A stretch of DNA of 64,000 bases from Streptomyces sp. ICBB 8177 (GTDB lineage: Bacteria > Actinomycetota > Actinomycetes > Streptomycetales > Streptomycetaceae). The position numbers and the translations under genes are program-made. This document shows positions 1-7,975 of the stretch, piece after piece; within the stretch, counting starts at the first letter, position 1, and each line of letters starts with the position of its first letter. The DNA is taken from positions 445,024 to 509,023 of the forward strand of contig NZ_NSKH01000002.1 in the NCBI RefSeq assembly GCF_003144095.1, read 5' to 3'. The notes under the pieces are model-generated. The model had not been told where the DNA came from, ran no database searches, and saw only the letters and a list, made by a program, of their open reading frames with translations.

Positions 1-1
1 C

Positions 2-154
2 TTCGGCCACCCCGGCCGCGGCGGATCGCTGGGCTTCGCCGACCCCGAGTCGGGCGTCGGTTTCGGCTACGTCACCAACACCCTCTACAAGTCCGTCACC
101 GCGGACGCGCGCGCCCAGGCTCTTCTGCGCGCGCTGCGAACCTGCCTACGCTGA
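2..154 (+). CDS. C-terminal end of a serine hydrolase (beta-lactamase/esterase family), truncated by window edge
   Basis: Only the last 50 codons and a TGA stop are inside the window. The peptide contains GHPGRGGSLGFADP followed by GVGFGYVTN. This matches the HxGxGGS-type active-site wall and the following strand of class C beta-lactamase-like serine hydrolases (EstB, D-aminopeptidase group). The catalytic SxxK would lie upstream, outside the window, so substrate and localisation cannot be judged. The family assignment rests on this C-terminal signature alone. Confidence 0.6.
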   Translation, partial: FGHPGRGGSLGFADPESGVGFGYVTNTLYKSVTADARAQALLRALRTCLR

Positions 155-159
155 CCCGC

Positions 160-939
160 ATGAGGCGATTCGAGGACCACGCGGTCCTGATCACGGGGGC
201 GGGCCGGGGCATCGGCGCGGCGACGGCGGCCCGTTTCGCGTCGGAGGGCGCGAGGGTCCTGGTCACGGACGCCGTACGAGAACGTGCCGAGCGGGTCGCC
301 GAGGAGATCGGCGCGCTCGCCCACGCCTGCGACGTGACGGACACAGCGTCCGTCGAGGCGGCCGTGGACCACGCCGTCGCGTCCTTCGGCGGCCTGACCG
401 TCCTGGTCAACAACGCCTACGCCTGCCACCCCGACCCGCCCCGCTTCGAGGACCACGCCGACGAGCCGTGGTACGCGGACTTCGAGGCCACGCTGCACGG
501 TGTCTACCGCTGCTGCCGGGCGGCGCTGCCGCACCTGGCCCGGGCGGACGGCTCGGGCGCGATCGTCACCGTCGGCTCGGTCAACGCGGAGTCGGCCTTC
601 GGCAACCACGCCTACAGCGCGGCGAAGGCGGCCCTGGTCAGCCTGACGAGAACGCTGGCGGCCGAATCGGCCCCCCGAGGCGTCCGCGTCAACCTCGTGG
701 AACCCGGCACCATCCGCACCCCCGCCTGGTCCGACCGCCCCGAGGCCCTGGCCCGGCTGGCGGCCTGCTACCCCCTGGGCCGAGCCGGCGAACCGGAGGA
801 CATCGCCGCGGCCATCGCCTTCCTGGCCTCGGCGGACGCCGCGTGGATCACGGGCGTCACCCTCCCGGTGGACGGAGGCATCTTGACGACGAACGCGGCG
901 ACGGCGGTTCTGCCTTCGTGGGCGGGGGAGCGGGCCTGA
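160..939 (+). CDS. SDR family NAD(P)-dependent oxidoreductase
   Basis: This 259-residue protein has the classical short-chain dehydrogenase layout. The glycine-rich cofactor motif TGAGRGIG is near residues 12-19, the DVT acidic turn near 58-60, and the NNAYA strand motif near 84-88. The catalytic residues are Ser140, Tyr152 and Lys156 in YSAAK. The C-terminal PVDGG is typical of the FabG-like subgroup. It would reduce or oxidise an alcohol or ketone substrate in the cytoplasm; the substrate is not visible. The ATG lies 7 nt after a TACGCT box (147-152), so the transcript may be leaderless. It follows the hydrolase tail by 5 nt. NNAYA in place of the usual NNAG is a small deviation. Confidence 0.88.
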   Translation: MRRFEDHAVLITGAGRGIGAATAARFASEGARVLVTDAVRERAERVAEEIGALAHACDVTDTASVEAAVDHAVASFGGLTVLVNNAYACHPDPPRFEDHADEPWYADFEATLHGVYRCCRAALPHLARADGSGAIVTVGSVNAESAFGNHAYSAAKAALVSLTRTLAAESAPRGVRVNLVEPGTIRTPAWSDRPEALARLAACYPLGRAGEPEDIAAAIAFLASADAAWITGVTLPVDGGILTTNAATAVLPSWAGERA

Positions 940-963
940 GGCCTCGGACGGGCAGCGGCCACA

Positions 964-1188
964 TCAGCGAAGCGCCTCCGCGATCCGGCGGCGGAGGCGG
1001 TCGTCGCTGATGGTGCCGACATCGCGCCAGGCCGCGTCGGAGGCCTCCTCGGTCTGCAACTCCCCGATGACGGCAGTGGTGCGGAACAGGAACCGGAAGT
1101 CGAAGTGCTGGTGCGCGGACTCGTCCCTGGCGCCGGTTGGCGTCGATGGAGTGGATGTGCCGGGACGCGCCAGTTGGAACTTGGTCAC
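964..1188 (-). pseudogene. NUDIX hydrolase C-terminal remnant (frameshifted, 5' end lost)
   Basis: The minus-strand reading ends in ESAHQHFDFRFLFRTT and then DAAWRDV...LRRRIAEALR, the typical C-terminal half of actinobacterial NUDIX proteins, which carry HxDFRFLFR. The alignable upstream part, RHIHSIDAN (equivalent to the usual DVHRIPAN), is in another frame, so there is a frameshift near 1130. The segment that would carry the NUDIX box itself is missing. The reading breaks at the 27-bp repeat at 1175-1201. This is therefore a decayed gene cut at the repeat. A short functional peptide is unlikely because no catalytic NUDIX box is present. Confidence 0.6.
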
Positions 1189-1201
1189 GCATGTGGGAAC
1201 T
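1175..1201 (+). repeat. Direct repeat copy 1 flanking the NmrA/SnoaL/TetR cassette
   Basis: This 27-bp sequence, beginning TGGAACTTGGTCACG and ending GGAACT, recurs at 3241-3267 in the same orientation with 24 of 27 identities. It sits exactly where the NUDIX remnant is cut. The two copies bracket about 2.04 kb containing three intact genes. Confidence 0.7.
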
Positions 1202-1209
1202 GGCGGATG

Positions 1210-2064
1210 TCAGCTCCGGATTCGGACCATCTCCCGTTCCGCGAAAGCGCGGAAGCTGCGCGGCGGGCGGCCAGTGAGGCGCTGGACAGTGTCGGTGGTG
1301 CGGTCCTCGGCACCTTCGGCTATGGCGTGGTCCATGCCGGCGAGAAGCGCGGCGAACTCGGCGGGCATGTCGGCCGCCAGGCGGTCGCGCATCTGCTCGT
1401 AGGTCAGCCGGCGGTGGGTGACGGCCCGGCCGGTGACCTGGGTGAGGACGGCGGCGATGTCGCCGTAGCTCAGGGCTTGGGGCCCGGTGATGATCAGGTC
1501 GGTGTTCGGAGCCTGCGCCTCGGTCAGCACACGCACGGCGACGGCAGCGATGTCGTCGGCGTCGACGAACCCGACGCGGCCCTCGCCGGTTGCCGTTCGG
1601 ATGGTCCCGTCCGCTCGGATGGTCCGGGCGTGCGCATGGTCGGCGGTGAAGTTCTGCATGAACCATGAGGGCCGCAGGACCGCCCACTGGGAGAACAGGG
1701 CGGGCAGGGCCTGGTGAACCTGTCCCACGGCAGGTCCTCCGGCGGGGATCGCCGACGAGCTGAGCAGGACAGCGCGGTGGACTCCTGCGGTGCGGGCCTG
1801 CCGGAGGAAGGGCAGCATGACGGCTGCCGGATCCGGAGAGCCGATCGGCGGGATGAGATAGACCCGGTCCGCGCCTTCGAGCGCACCCTCGAAGGACGCG
1901 GGGTCGTCCCAGTCGAACCGCACGGGACTGGCCCCGTCGACGGGGGTGGCGCGTCGGCTGGCGGCCTTGACGCGCCGGCCCGTGGCGCCCAGTCGGGCGG
2001 CGACGCGGCTCCCGGTGGTGCCGGTGGCCCCGATGACCAGGGTGAACCTCTGGGCTTCGTTCAT
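1210..2064 (-). CDS. NmrA-like NAD(P)-binding protein
   Basis: A 284-residue atypical SDR with the N-terminal Rossmann motif GATGTTG at residues 12-18. It also has VFLS-like 'HRAVLLSSSAIP' and the 'LRPSWFMQNF' motif characteristic of NmrA/HSCARG and NAD(P)H:quinone-reductase-like proteins. It lacks the YxxxK catalytic pair of classical SDRs, so it may be a redox sensor or a reductase. Its ATG overlaps the stop of the upstream SnoaL-like gene by one base (TGATG), indicating translational coupling. Both genes are read from the promoter region at 2487-2578, which carries TetR-type operators. Confidence 0.85.
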   Translation of the reverse strand: MNEAQRFTLVIGATGTTGSRVAARLGATGRRVKAASRRATPVDGASPVRFDWDDPASFEGALEGADRVYLIPPIGSPDPAAVMLPFLRQARTAGVHRAVLLSSSAIPAGGPAVGQVHQALPALFSQWAVLRPSWFMQNFTADHAHARTIRADGTIRTATGEGRVGFVDADDIAAVAVRVLTEAQAPNTDLIITGPQALSYGDIAAVLTQVTGRAVTHRRLTYEQMRDRLAADMPAEFAALLAGMDHAIAEGAEDRTTDTVQRLTGRPPRSFRAFAEREMVRIRS

Positions 2065-2486
2065 CAGTTGCTCCCGGCGAAGTGAGCGGCGGGGTTCTGG
2101 ACGGCGAGCGGGTTCCAGTAGTCGCGGTAGTGGGCGATGAGGCCGTTCTTGACAGTGACCACGGCGATGTAGGCCATGTCGAAGGGGCTGTCGGTGTCCA
2201 CCAGACGGCCGACACCCCGCATCTCGACCACGATGGTCTCGGGGGCGGTGGTCTGATGGATCTCCACGTAGGGGAAGTCGTGAAGGTCTATGTGGTCGGG
2301 GTAGTCACGCATGTACCCGGCGACGGCCGCCTTGCCCTCCAGCCGCTTCGGCCAGCCTTCCGGCGCGAAAGGAAACTCGAAGATCCCGTTCTCGTCCCAC
2401 AGGTCGACCCAGGCGGGGATGTCCTTGTCCAGCAGCGCTTGCAGGCCGTGGCGGTACAGGTCCACCGGTGCGGTGTTCGTGCTCAT
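2064..2486 (-). CDS. SnoaL-like / nuclear transport factor 2-fold protein
   Basis: A 140-residue small cone-fold protein. It carries the SnoaL_2-type landmarks YRHGLQALLDKD and WDENGIFEFPF at the N-terminus, and GLIAHYRDYWNP near the C-terminus. The longer upstream reading is not used because the ATG at 2486 begins the family's normal N-terminus and sits just downstream of the operator region. The role is unknown; such proteins act as isomerases, cyclases or binding proteins. It is the first gene of a two-gene operon with the NmrA-like reductase, divergent from the TetR gene that probably represses both. Confidence 0.8.
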   Translation of the reverse strand: MSTNTAPVDLYRHGLQALLDKDIPAWVDLWDENGIFEFPFAPEGWPKRLEGKAAVAGYMRDYPDHIDLHDFPYVEIHQTTAPETIVVEMRGVGRLVDTDSPFDMAYIAVVTVKNGLIAHYRDYWNPLAVQNPAAHFAGSN

Positions 2487-2508
2487 GGGGTGCTCCGTCC
2501 CGTACGAT

Positions 2509-2525
2509 ACGGACCCTGAGTCCGT
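2509..2525. promoter_or_regulatory. TetR-type operator, copy 1
   Basis: The sequence is an imperfect 17-bp palindrome (ACGGACCCTGAGTCCGT) between the divergent SnoaL-like and TetR genes. It is repeated 34 bp away in more perfect form, which fits a regulator binding two sites. Confidence 0.65.
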
Positions 2526-2542
2526 TTCATACGTTCGACGAT

Positions 2543-2559
2543 ACGGACCCAGGGTCCGT
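2543..2559. promoter_or_regulatory. TetR-type operator, copy 2
   Basis: This is a perfect palindrome, ACGGACCC-A-GGGTCCGT, 20 bp upstream of the TetR start codon. Both copies are preceded by CGATACGGACC-like sequence, so the whole segment is a tandem duplication. It very likely serves autorepression and repression of the divergent operon. Confidence 0.7.
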
Positions 2560-2578
2560 TTTGCAATGGAGGAACCGC

Positions 2579-3205
2579 ATGCCCGAACGCAAGCCACGCG
2601 CGGACGCCACTCGCAACCGGGAGGCCGTCCTCGCTGCTGCCGACACGCTCTTCGCCCGTTGTGAGAGCCCTGAGGCGGTCACCATGGCTGACATCGCGGC
2701 AGCGGCCGGCGTCGGCAAGGCAACGCTCTTCCGCGGCTTCGGTGACCGCACCGGCCTGATCCACGCGCTCTACGAGATGCGGCTCGCACCGATCAAGCTC
2801 GCCGTCGAGGGGGGGCCACCACCTCTGGGGCCCACCACCCCACCACTGGAGCGCGTACCCGCCCTCCTCGACGCCGTGCTGTGCTTCAAGATCGACAACC
2901 GCCACCTCGCCCTGGCACTGGAGGGAACCGGCGGCGACAGCCCTTACGTGGCAGAACACTACGAGCGGTGGCACAGCACGCTCCAGGCCGCACTGGAGCA
3001 GATTCCCGGGTTTGCCGACAGCGATTTCACCGCACACGCTCTGCTTGCTGCCACCCGCGCCGACCTCGTCGAACACCTCGTCGGCCGACAGCGGATGACT
3101 CGTGAGCAGATGCGGACTCAGCTGGCGGCCTTCACCGTCAGAGCCCTGGAAGCCCGTGTACCACTGGATCGAACAACCTGGACCGACGTCGAATCCCACC
3201 AGTGA
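2579..3205 (+). CDS. TetR/AcrR family transcriptional regulator
   Basis: A 208-residue repressor. The N-terminal helix-turn-helix spans about residues 14-55, with TMADIAAAAGVGKATLFRGF as the recognition region, and a variable ligand-binding domain follows. The ATG at 2579 is chosen because GGAGG lies just upstream and because the in-frame extension to 2468 would run through the operators. The gene is divergent from the SnoaL/NmrA operon and shares with it a region holding two palindromes, so it is the likely local repressor. The inducer is unknown. Confidence 0.88.
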   Translation: MPERKPRADATRNREAVLAAADTLFARCESPEAVTMADIAAAAGVGKATLFRGFGDRTGLIHALYEMRLAPIKLAVEGGPPPLGPTTPPLERVPALLDAVLCFKIDNRHLALALEGTGGDSPYVAEHYERWHSTLQAALEQIPGFADSDFTAHALLAATRADLVEHLVGRQRMTREQMRTQLAAFTVRALEARVPLDRTTWTDVESHQ

Positions 3206-3240
3206 AGGCGTTCATGCCGTAGCGGGCTCCGGCTGATCAA

Positions 3241-3267
3241 TGGAACCTGGTCACGAATGTTGGAACT
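3241..3267 (+). repeat. Direct repeat copy 2 flanking the NmrA/SnoaL/TetR cassette
   Basis: This is the second copy of the 27-bp repeat, with 24 of 27 matches to 1175-1201. It lies 35 bp after the TetR stop. The stop codon of the adjoining minus-strand remnant falls inside its last bases. Confidence 0.7.
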
Positions 3268-3509
3268 ACCGTTCCGGTCGTGAGGTGTCGATCTCGCGCG
3301 CCAGGTCGTCGCCGACCCCGATGAGGAGCGTCCGCAGTGCCGCATGGTGTGAGGTGCTCGCGGCGCCGATGTGGAACGCCTTGAAGAGGACCGTGCCGAC
3401 CACCGCGCCCACGCGGCCGGACGCGTGGCAGACGGCCCGGGGTCGTCGTGGCGTCGGGCTCGCCGACGAAGACCGCCGCCAGCACCGCCACGACGACGTA
3501 CGGCGTCAC
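3266..3509 (-). pseudogene. Unrecognised gene remnant, apparently frameshifted
   Basis: From ATG at 3509 the minus strand reads MTPYVVVAVLAAVFVGE. Coding-like bias then moves to another frame, giving HASGRVGAVVGTVLFKAFHIGAA and ending in DLAREIDTSRPER with TAG at 3266-3268, right at the repeat. The family is not recognised. The change of frame near 3440 and the stop coinciding with the repeat suggest decay or truncation. It could instead be a short intact gene starting from an internal GTG. Confidence 0.35.
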
Positions 3510-3533
3510 GGATCCCCCCTCGGCCCACCGGCC

Positions 3534-5198
3534 TCAGCTCACCGACAGGACCGCCGTCACGATCTTGCCCGCGTACTTGTACCCCTCACCGGTGTTGGGC
3601 ACGACCGCCGCCGCGGCGACGTCGCCACGGTAGGCGATGAACCAGCTGTTGGGCTTGGTCTGGCCGTCCACCTCCGCGGTGCCGGTCTTCGCGCCCACGT
3701 CACCGCTGAGCGAGCCGATCGTGGGTTCCGCGGTGCCCTCGCGGGCGGTCAGCACCATCATCGAACGGATCTCGGCGGACACCGTCGAGCCCAACTGGCG
3801 CGGCGCCTGCGCCAGTTGGCGGTGGTCGACGGAGTCGGGGACGATCACCGGCTGGTGGAAGACACCGGTCTTCGCGGTCGCCGCGACCGACGCCATGTTG
3901 AGCGGGTTGACCTGCACCTCGCCCTGCCCGATGTACGTGGACGCCTTCAGCGAACCGGTGCCCGCAGGGACCTTGCCGTCCCAGCTGGACACCCCGGTGT
4001 TCCAGGTCAGGCCGAGGCCGAAGACGTCCTTCGCCTCGTTCTCCACCGCTCCGTCGGGCAGCACGCTCGCCGTCGAGATGAACGCGGTGTTGCAGGAGGC
4101 GGCGAAGTCGGTCGCCACGGTGGTGGCGTTGGCGAAGTCCTCGCCCTCCACGTTGTGGAAGCTGCGCCCGCCGTACGTGATGGTCTTCGGGCACGCCAGC
4201 TTCGACGTCGGGGTGTACTTGCCGGTCGACAGCAGCGTCGAGGCGGTGATCACCTTGAACGTGGAGCCCGAGGCGTACTGCCCCAGCATCGCCTTGTCGT
4301 AGCCGTACGCCGGGTTGTCCGCGACCGCCAGGATGTCGCCGGTGCTCGGCTGCACGGCGACGAACGACGCGTCCGGGCCCTCCGTTTTGATCGCCTTCTC
4401 GGCCTCCGCCTGAAGGCGCGAGTCGATGGTGGTCGGCAGCGGGCTGCCCGCCTTGCCCTGCGACAGCGTGTGCAGCACCGGCCCGGCTGTGCCGTTGGCC
4501 TCGCGGACCCGCACCGCCATGCCCGGAGTGCCGTGCACCTTCGTGCCGTACCGGGCGGCGAGTTGCTGGAGGATCCCGGACAGCGACGGGTACGCGGTGG
4601 CCGACAGCGGCTTGCCGGTGCGGTCGACCGCGGTCAGCGGCGGCGCCCCGGTCGGCGCGGCCTCCAGCGACTGCCCCGCGGCGAGCCGCGGACTGACCAC
4701 CGACGGCGCCCACTTGACGACGGGCTTGCCGGTGGTGGTGTCCCGTACGACGGTCAGCGCCGAGTCGTAGGCCCAACTCGACTGCTGGCCCGCGTAGTCG
4801 AACGTCGCCTTCGCGGAGAACGGGACGCGGGTCGGGGCGGCAGCGGTGCCGGGACCCGTGCTGGGGGCTGCTTGCGTCTGCTGCGGGGTCAACGTCAACG
4901 CGGTGGCGTGCAGATTCGTCCGGAAGGAGCCGAGCGCGGCGGACGCCTGCGACGGATCGTCGGTCAGCGCCGCGGCCTTCGCGGTGTCGCCCGCGGCCCA
5001 GGCGGTCAGGAACCCGTTCGCCGCCGAGTCGACCTCCGTCGCCGACAACGGCCCGGTCGCCACCTTGCCGTCGGACCCGTCGGCCCCGTCGTGCCCGGTC
5101 AGGCCCCCGTGGTACAGGTCGTAGCCGCCGTAGGCGACCCCGCCGACCACCACCGCGATCAGCCCGCCGATGACGGCACTCTTGGTCCCTCGTTGCAT
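3534..5198 (-). CDS. Penicillin-binding protein, class B transpeptidase (MecR1/NTF2-like N-terminal domain)
   Basis: A 554-residue membrane-anchored D,D-transpeptidase that cross-links peptidoglycan outside the membrane. An N-terminal transmembrane helix spans about residues 8-28. An NTF2-like domain (about 50-165) follows, then a dimerisation region and the transpeptidase domain. The active-site motifs are intact: SxxK at Ser312-Lys315 (STFK), SxN at 368-370 (SCN) and KTG at 504-506. The ATG at 5198 has AGGAGGGG just upstream, so the longer in-frame reading to 5312 is rejected. It is monocistronic. It resembles PBPs that Streptomyces carries in addition to the division PBPs, but the exact role cannot be assigned. 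Confidence 0.92.
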   Translation of the reverse strand: MQRGTKSAVIGGLIAVVVGGVAYGGYDLYHGGLTGHDGADGSDGKVATGPLSATEVDSAANGFLTAWAAGDTAKAAALTDDPSQASAALGSFRTNLHATALTLTPQQTQAAPSTGPGTAAAPTRVPFSAKATFDYAGQQSSWAYDSALTVVRDTTTGKPVVKWAPSVVSPRLAAGQSLEAAPTGAPPLTAVDRTGKPLSATAYPSLSGILQQLAARYGTKVHGTPGMAVRVREANGTAGPVLHTLSQGKAGSPLPTTIDSRLQAEAEKAIKTEGPDASFVAVQPSTGDILAVADNPAYGYDKAMLGQYASGSTFKVITASTLLSTGKYTPTSKLACPKTITYGGRSFHNVEGEDFANATTVATDFAASCNTAFISTASVLPDGAVENEAKDVFGLGLTWNTGVSSWDGKVPAGTGSLKASTYIGQGEVQVNPLNMASVAATAKTGVFHQPVIVPDSVDHRQLAQAPRQLGSTVSAEIRSMMVLTAREGTAEPTIGSLSGDVGAKTGTAEVDGQTKPNSWFIAYRGDVAAAAVVPNTGEGYKYAGKIVTAVLSVS

Positions 5199-5463
5199 TG
5201 CGCCCCTCCTGGACTCCGACGGCTCCGGCGCCGCACGACCACCGCCGAACGCGTGACGGGCAGGCACTCTAGGCCACCGGTGAGGACGCGGCGACGGAAG
5301 GGGCGGTTCCACAGCGTTGCCGGATCGTCACCTCAACGATCGGATCCGGAGCCTCGGGAGAACCTCGGCGCCGTTTGTCGATCCGGACCCGTCCCGTTCG
5401 ACATCCTGGTGTGGGGCACATCGCCGCCGCACGAGGAGGCGACCGGACCTGATGAGGGAAGAC

Positions 5464-6111
5464 ATGGACCAGCTGTTGCGCGTGCAGAACTTCACGGTCT
5501 CCAGCGACGGCGTCGCCGCGCGCGAGGAGCAGAGCCTGGAGCGGCCCTTCGGCCCCGGCATCGATCCGGGAGAACTCTTCGCCTGGGCCGGCGCCACGGC
5601 GAGCTGGCCGGGCCGCACCGAGCCCGGGGGAAGCCGGGGCCTGGACGACTACTTCACCCGGGACTTCAGCCACGGCATCGGCGCCGAGATCATGGGCCGC
5701 AACAAGTTCGGGCCCCAGCGCGGCCCGTGGCGCGACCACGAGTGGCGCGGCTGGTGGGGCGACGAGCCGCCCTTTCACACGCCGGTGTTCGTCCTGACCC
5801 ACCACGAGCGCCCGTCGTTCACGCTCTCCGACACCACGTTCCACTTCGTGGACGACGACCCCGCCACCGTTCTCGCGCGGGCGCGGCAGGCCGCGCGGGG
5901 CAAGGACGTCCGGCTCGGCGGCGGCGTCACCACCATCAGGGAGTTCCTCGACGCCGACCTCGTCGACACCCTGCACGTGGCCGTCGCGCCGGTGAAGCTC
6001 GGGAACGGCCTGCGCCTGTGGGACTCGCCCGACCAGCTGCGGGACCGCTTCCACCTGGAGGTCGTCCCCAGCCCGAGCGGCGTGACCCACCACCTCTTCT
6101 GGCGCAAGTGA
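5464..6111 (+). CDS. Dihydrofolate reductase-like family protein (RibD C-terminal domain)
   Basis: A 215-residue reductase of the DHFR/RibD_C superfamily. It has the N-terminal VQNFTVSSDGVAA strand-turn, EIMGRNKFGP in the middle, and the NADPH-binding stretch DVRLGGGVTTIREFL near the end. The final LVDTLHVAVAPVKLGNG is family-typical. ATG 5464 is preferred, with AGGGA nearby; ATG 5452 in the same frame is equally possible, with AGGAGG 13 bp upstream. It probably reduces a pterin- or flavin-like substrate, but the true substrate of this subfamily is unknown. It converges with the PMT gene. Confidence 0.82.
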   Translation: MDQLLRVQNFTVSSDGVAAREEQSLERPFGPGIDPGELFAWAGATASWPGRTEPGGSRGLDDYFTRDFSHGIGAEIMGRNKFGPQRGPWRDHEWRGWWGDEPPFHTPVFVLTHHERPSFTLSDTTFHFVDDDPATVLARARQAARGKDVRLGGGVTTIREFLDADLVDTLHVAVAPVKLGNGLRLWDSPDQLRDRFHLEVVPSPSGVTHHLFWRK

Positions 6112-6123
6112 CGTCCGGCCTGC

Positions 6124-7845
6124 CTAGATCCAGGTCTCCAGCCACATCCGGTTCAGCCAGTCGTGGTACGGGATCGTCATGCCGGTGTAGATCGGGAAGA
6201 AGTAGACGAAGTTCCAGACGATCAGCAGCACCAGCGTGCCGGCGCCCACCGCGCCCCACATTCTGCGGCGTTCCGTCGCGCCTGAGGGGCCGAGGGCCGC
6301 GCCCAGCATCTGGGCCACCGCCAGGCACAGGAACGGCACGAAGACCACCGCGTAGAACAGGAAGATCGTGCGCTGCTGGTAGTTGAACCACGGAAGGTAG
6401 CCCGCCGCCACCCCGCACAGGATCGCGCCGGAGCGCCAGTCGCGGCGGAACGCCCAGCGGTAGAGCAGGTACAGCAGCGCGAAGCACGCCGCCCACCACA
6501 GCAGCGGCGTGCCCAGCGCCAGCACCTCGCGCGAACAGCCGCCCACCGCCGTGCAGCCGTCCTGGCCGTACTTCGGCGACTCGTAGAAGTACGACACGGG
6601 CCGCCCCAGCACGAGCCAGCTCCACGGGTTGGACTGGTAGGTGTGCGGCTGGGTGAGGTGGATGTTGAACTGGTAGACCTGGTACTCGTAGTGCCACAGG
6701 CTGCGCAGCGGCGCCGGGATCCACGACCAGGTGCCGCCCCGGCCGTCCGCCCAGTGCCGGAAGTAGCCGTTGCCGGTCACGAACCAGCCCGTCCACGAGA
6801 CCAGGTAGGTCACCACCGCCACCGGCACGATCGAGAGAAACGCCGGCAGCGCGTCGCGGCGCAGCATCGCCCGGTACGGGCGCGGCGCACCGGCCACCCG
6901 GCGCGCGGCGGCGTCCCACAGCACCGCCATCACCCCGAACGCGGCCACGTACGGGAAGCCGTTCCACTTCGTGGCGCAGGCCAGGCCCAGCAGCACACCG
7001 GCCGCCAGCCGCCACGGCCGCAGGCCCAGCTTCACCGCCGCCCCGGTCAGGGCGTCGGGCCGGCTCCCGTCGCCGGGCAGCGCGGCGGCCAGCCGGGCGC
7101 GCGCCTTGTCCCGGTCGATCAGGAGCGCGCCGAACGCGGCCAGCACCCAGAACATCACGATGAGGTCCAGCAGCGAGGTGCGGCTCATCACGAACTCCAG
7201 GCCGTCCACCGCCATCAGCCCGCCGGCCAGGCACCCCAGCGCGGTCGAGCGCAGCAGCCGCCGCCCGATCCGGCAGAGCATCAGCACCGCCAGCGTGCCG
7301 AGCAGCGCGGTCATGAACCGCCAGCCGAACGGGTTGAGCCCGAACAGCCACTCGCCGAACCCGATCACCCACTTGCCCATCGGCGGATGCACCACGTACG
7401 ACGGGTCCGCGCTGAGCGGGATCTTCTGCGGGTGCTGGAGGATCAGGGAGTTGGCGTTGTCCGGCCAGGTGCCCTCGTAGCCCAGGTGCCACAGCGCCCA
7501 GGCGTCCTTGGCGTAGTAGGTCTCGTCGAATATCACCGCGCGCGGGCTGCCCAGGCGCCAGAAGCGCAGCCCCCCGGCGAGCAGCGCGACGAGCAGCGGG
7601 CCGCCCCAGCCTGACCAGCGGGCCAGCCGGGCGGCCGCGGCCGGGCCGAGGCCCAGCGTGCGCCACGGCCTCGTGCCGGGCTCCGGGAACGGCGCCACCA
7701 GACGCTCACGGGTCGAGGCGTGCGGCCGCTCGACGTACCCGAAGCGGCTCAGCCGCCGCCCCCAGGCCGTCCGCGGCGCCACCTCATCCGGCGCGCCGGA
7801 GGCGGTCGAACCGTGCGCGGCGTCGGTCGCGGTCTCACTCGTCAC
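6124..7845 (-). CDS. pmt: Dolichyl-phosphate-mannose--protein mannosyltransferase (GT39)
   Basis: A 573-residue polytopic membrane enzyme that transfers mannose from polyprenyl-phosphate-mannose to Ser/Thr of secreted proteins during Sec export. The catalytic acidic pair is in FDETYYAKDAW (Asp107-Glu108). Later come the HPPMGKW motif, about eleven hydrophobic segments, and the C-terminal DWLNRMWLETWI. GTG 7845 is the likely start; the longer reading would run into the divergent rsmI gene. ATG 7905 is an alternative. The pairing with rsmI across a short divergent promoter region is conserved in Streptomyces from memory. Rpf-like secreted proteins in this window with Ser/Thr/Pro linkers are plausible substrates. 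Confidence 0.9.
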   Translation of the reverse strand: MTSETATDAAHGSTASGAPDEVAPRTAWGRRLSRFGYVERPHASTRERLVAPFPEPGTRPWRTLGLGPAAAARLARWSGWGGPLLVALLAGGLRFWRLGSPRAVIFDETYYAKDAWALWHLGYEGTWPDNANSLILQHPQKIPLSADPSYVVHPPMGKWVIGFGEWLFGLNPFGWRFMTALLGTLAVLMLCRIGRRLLRSTALGCLAGGLMAVDGLEFVMSRTSLLDLIVMFWVLAAFGALLIDRDKARARLAAALPGDGSRPDALTGAAVKLGLRPWRLAAGVLLGLACATKWNGFPYVAAFGVMAVLWDAAARRVAGAPRPYRAMLRRDALPAFLSIVPVAVVTYLVSWTGWFVTGNGYFRHWADGRGGTWSWIPAPLRSLWHYEYQVYQFNIHLTQPHTYQSNPWSWLVLGRPVSYFYESPKYGQDGCTAVGGCSREVLALGTPLLWWAACFALLYLLYRWAFRRDWRSGAILCGVAAGYLPWFNYQQRTIFLFYAVVFVPFLCLAVAQMLGAALGPSGATERRRMWGAVGAGTLVLLIVWNFVYFFPIYTGMTIPYHDWLNRMWLETWI

Positions 7846-7975
7846 CGGGCCATCGTAAGGAAGGGCCCGCTCGGACGACTGTGGTGCGTCGGCTTCACAG
7901 GGCATTTTCAGGGGACGGCACCCATTTGTCCGGGCCTGGTCCGGACGGACGTCCCGGGTCGGGGAGACTGGGCGG

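Noticed and set aside
1010-1668. Plus-strand frames overlapping the NmrA-like gene as separate proteins
   Set aside because: They are antisense to a clear NmrA Rossmann protein and contain no motifs; codon bias follows the minus-strand gene.
3240-6386. 1048-codon plus-strand frame over the penicillin-binding protein
   Set aside because: It runs antisense to a PBP with intact SxxK, SxN and KTG and then through another gene in the wrong frame. Stop-free length is due to base composition.
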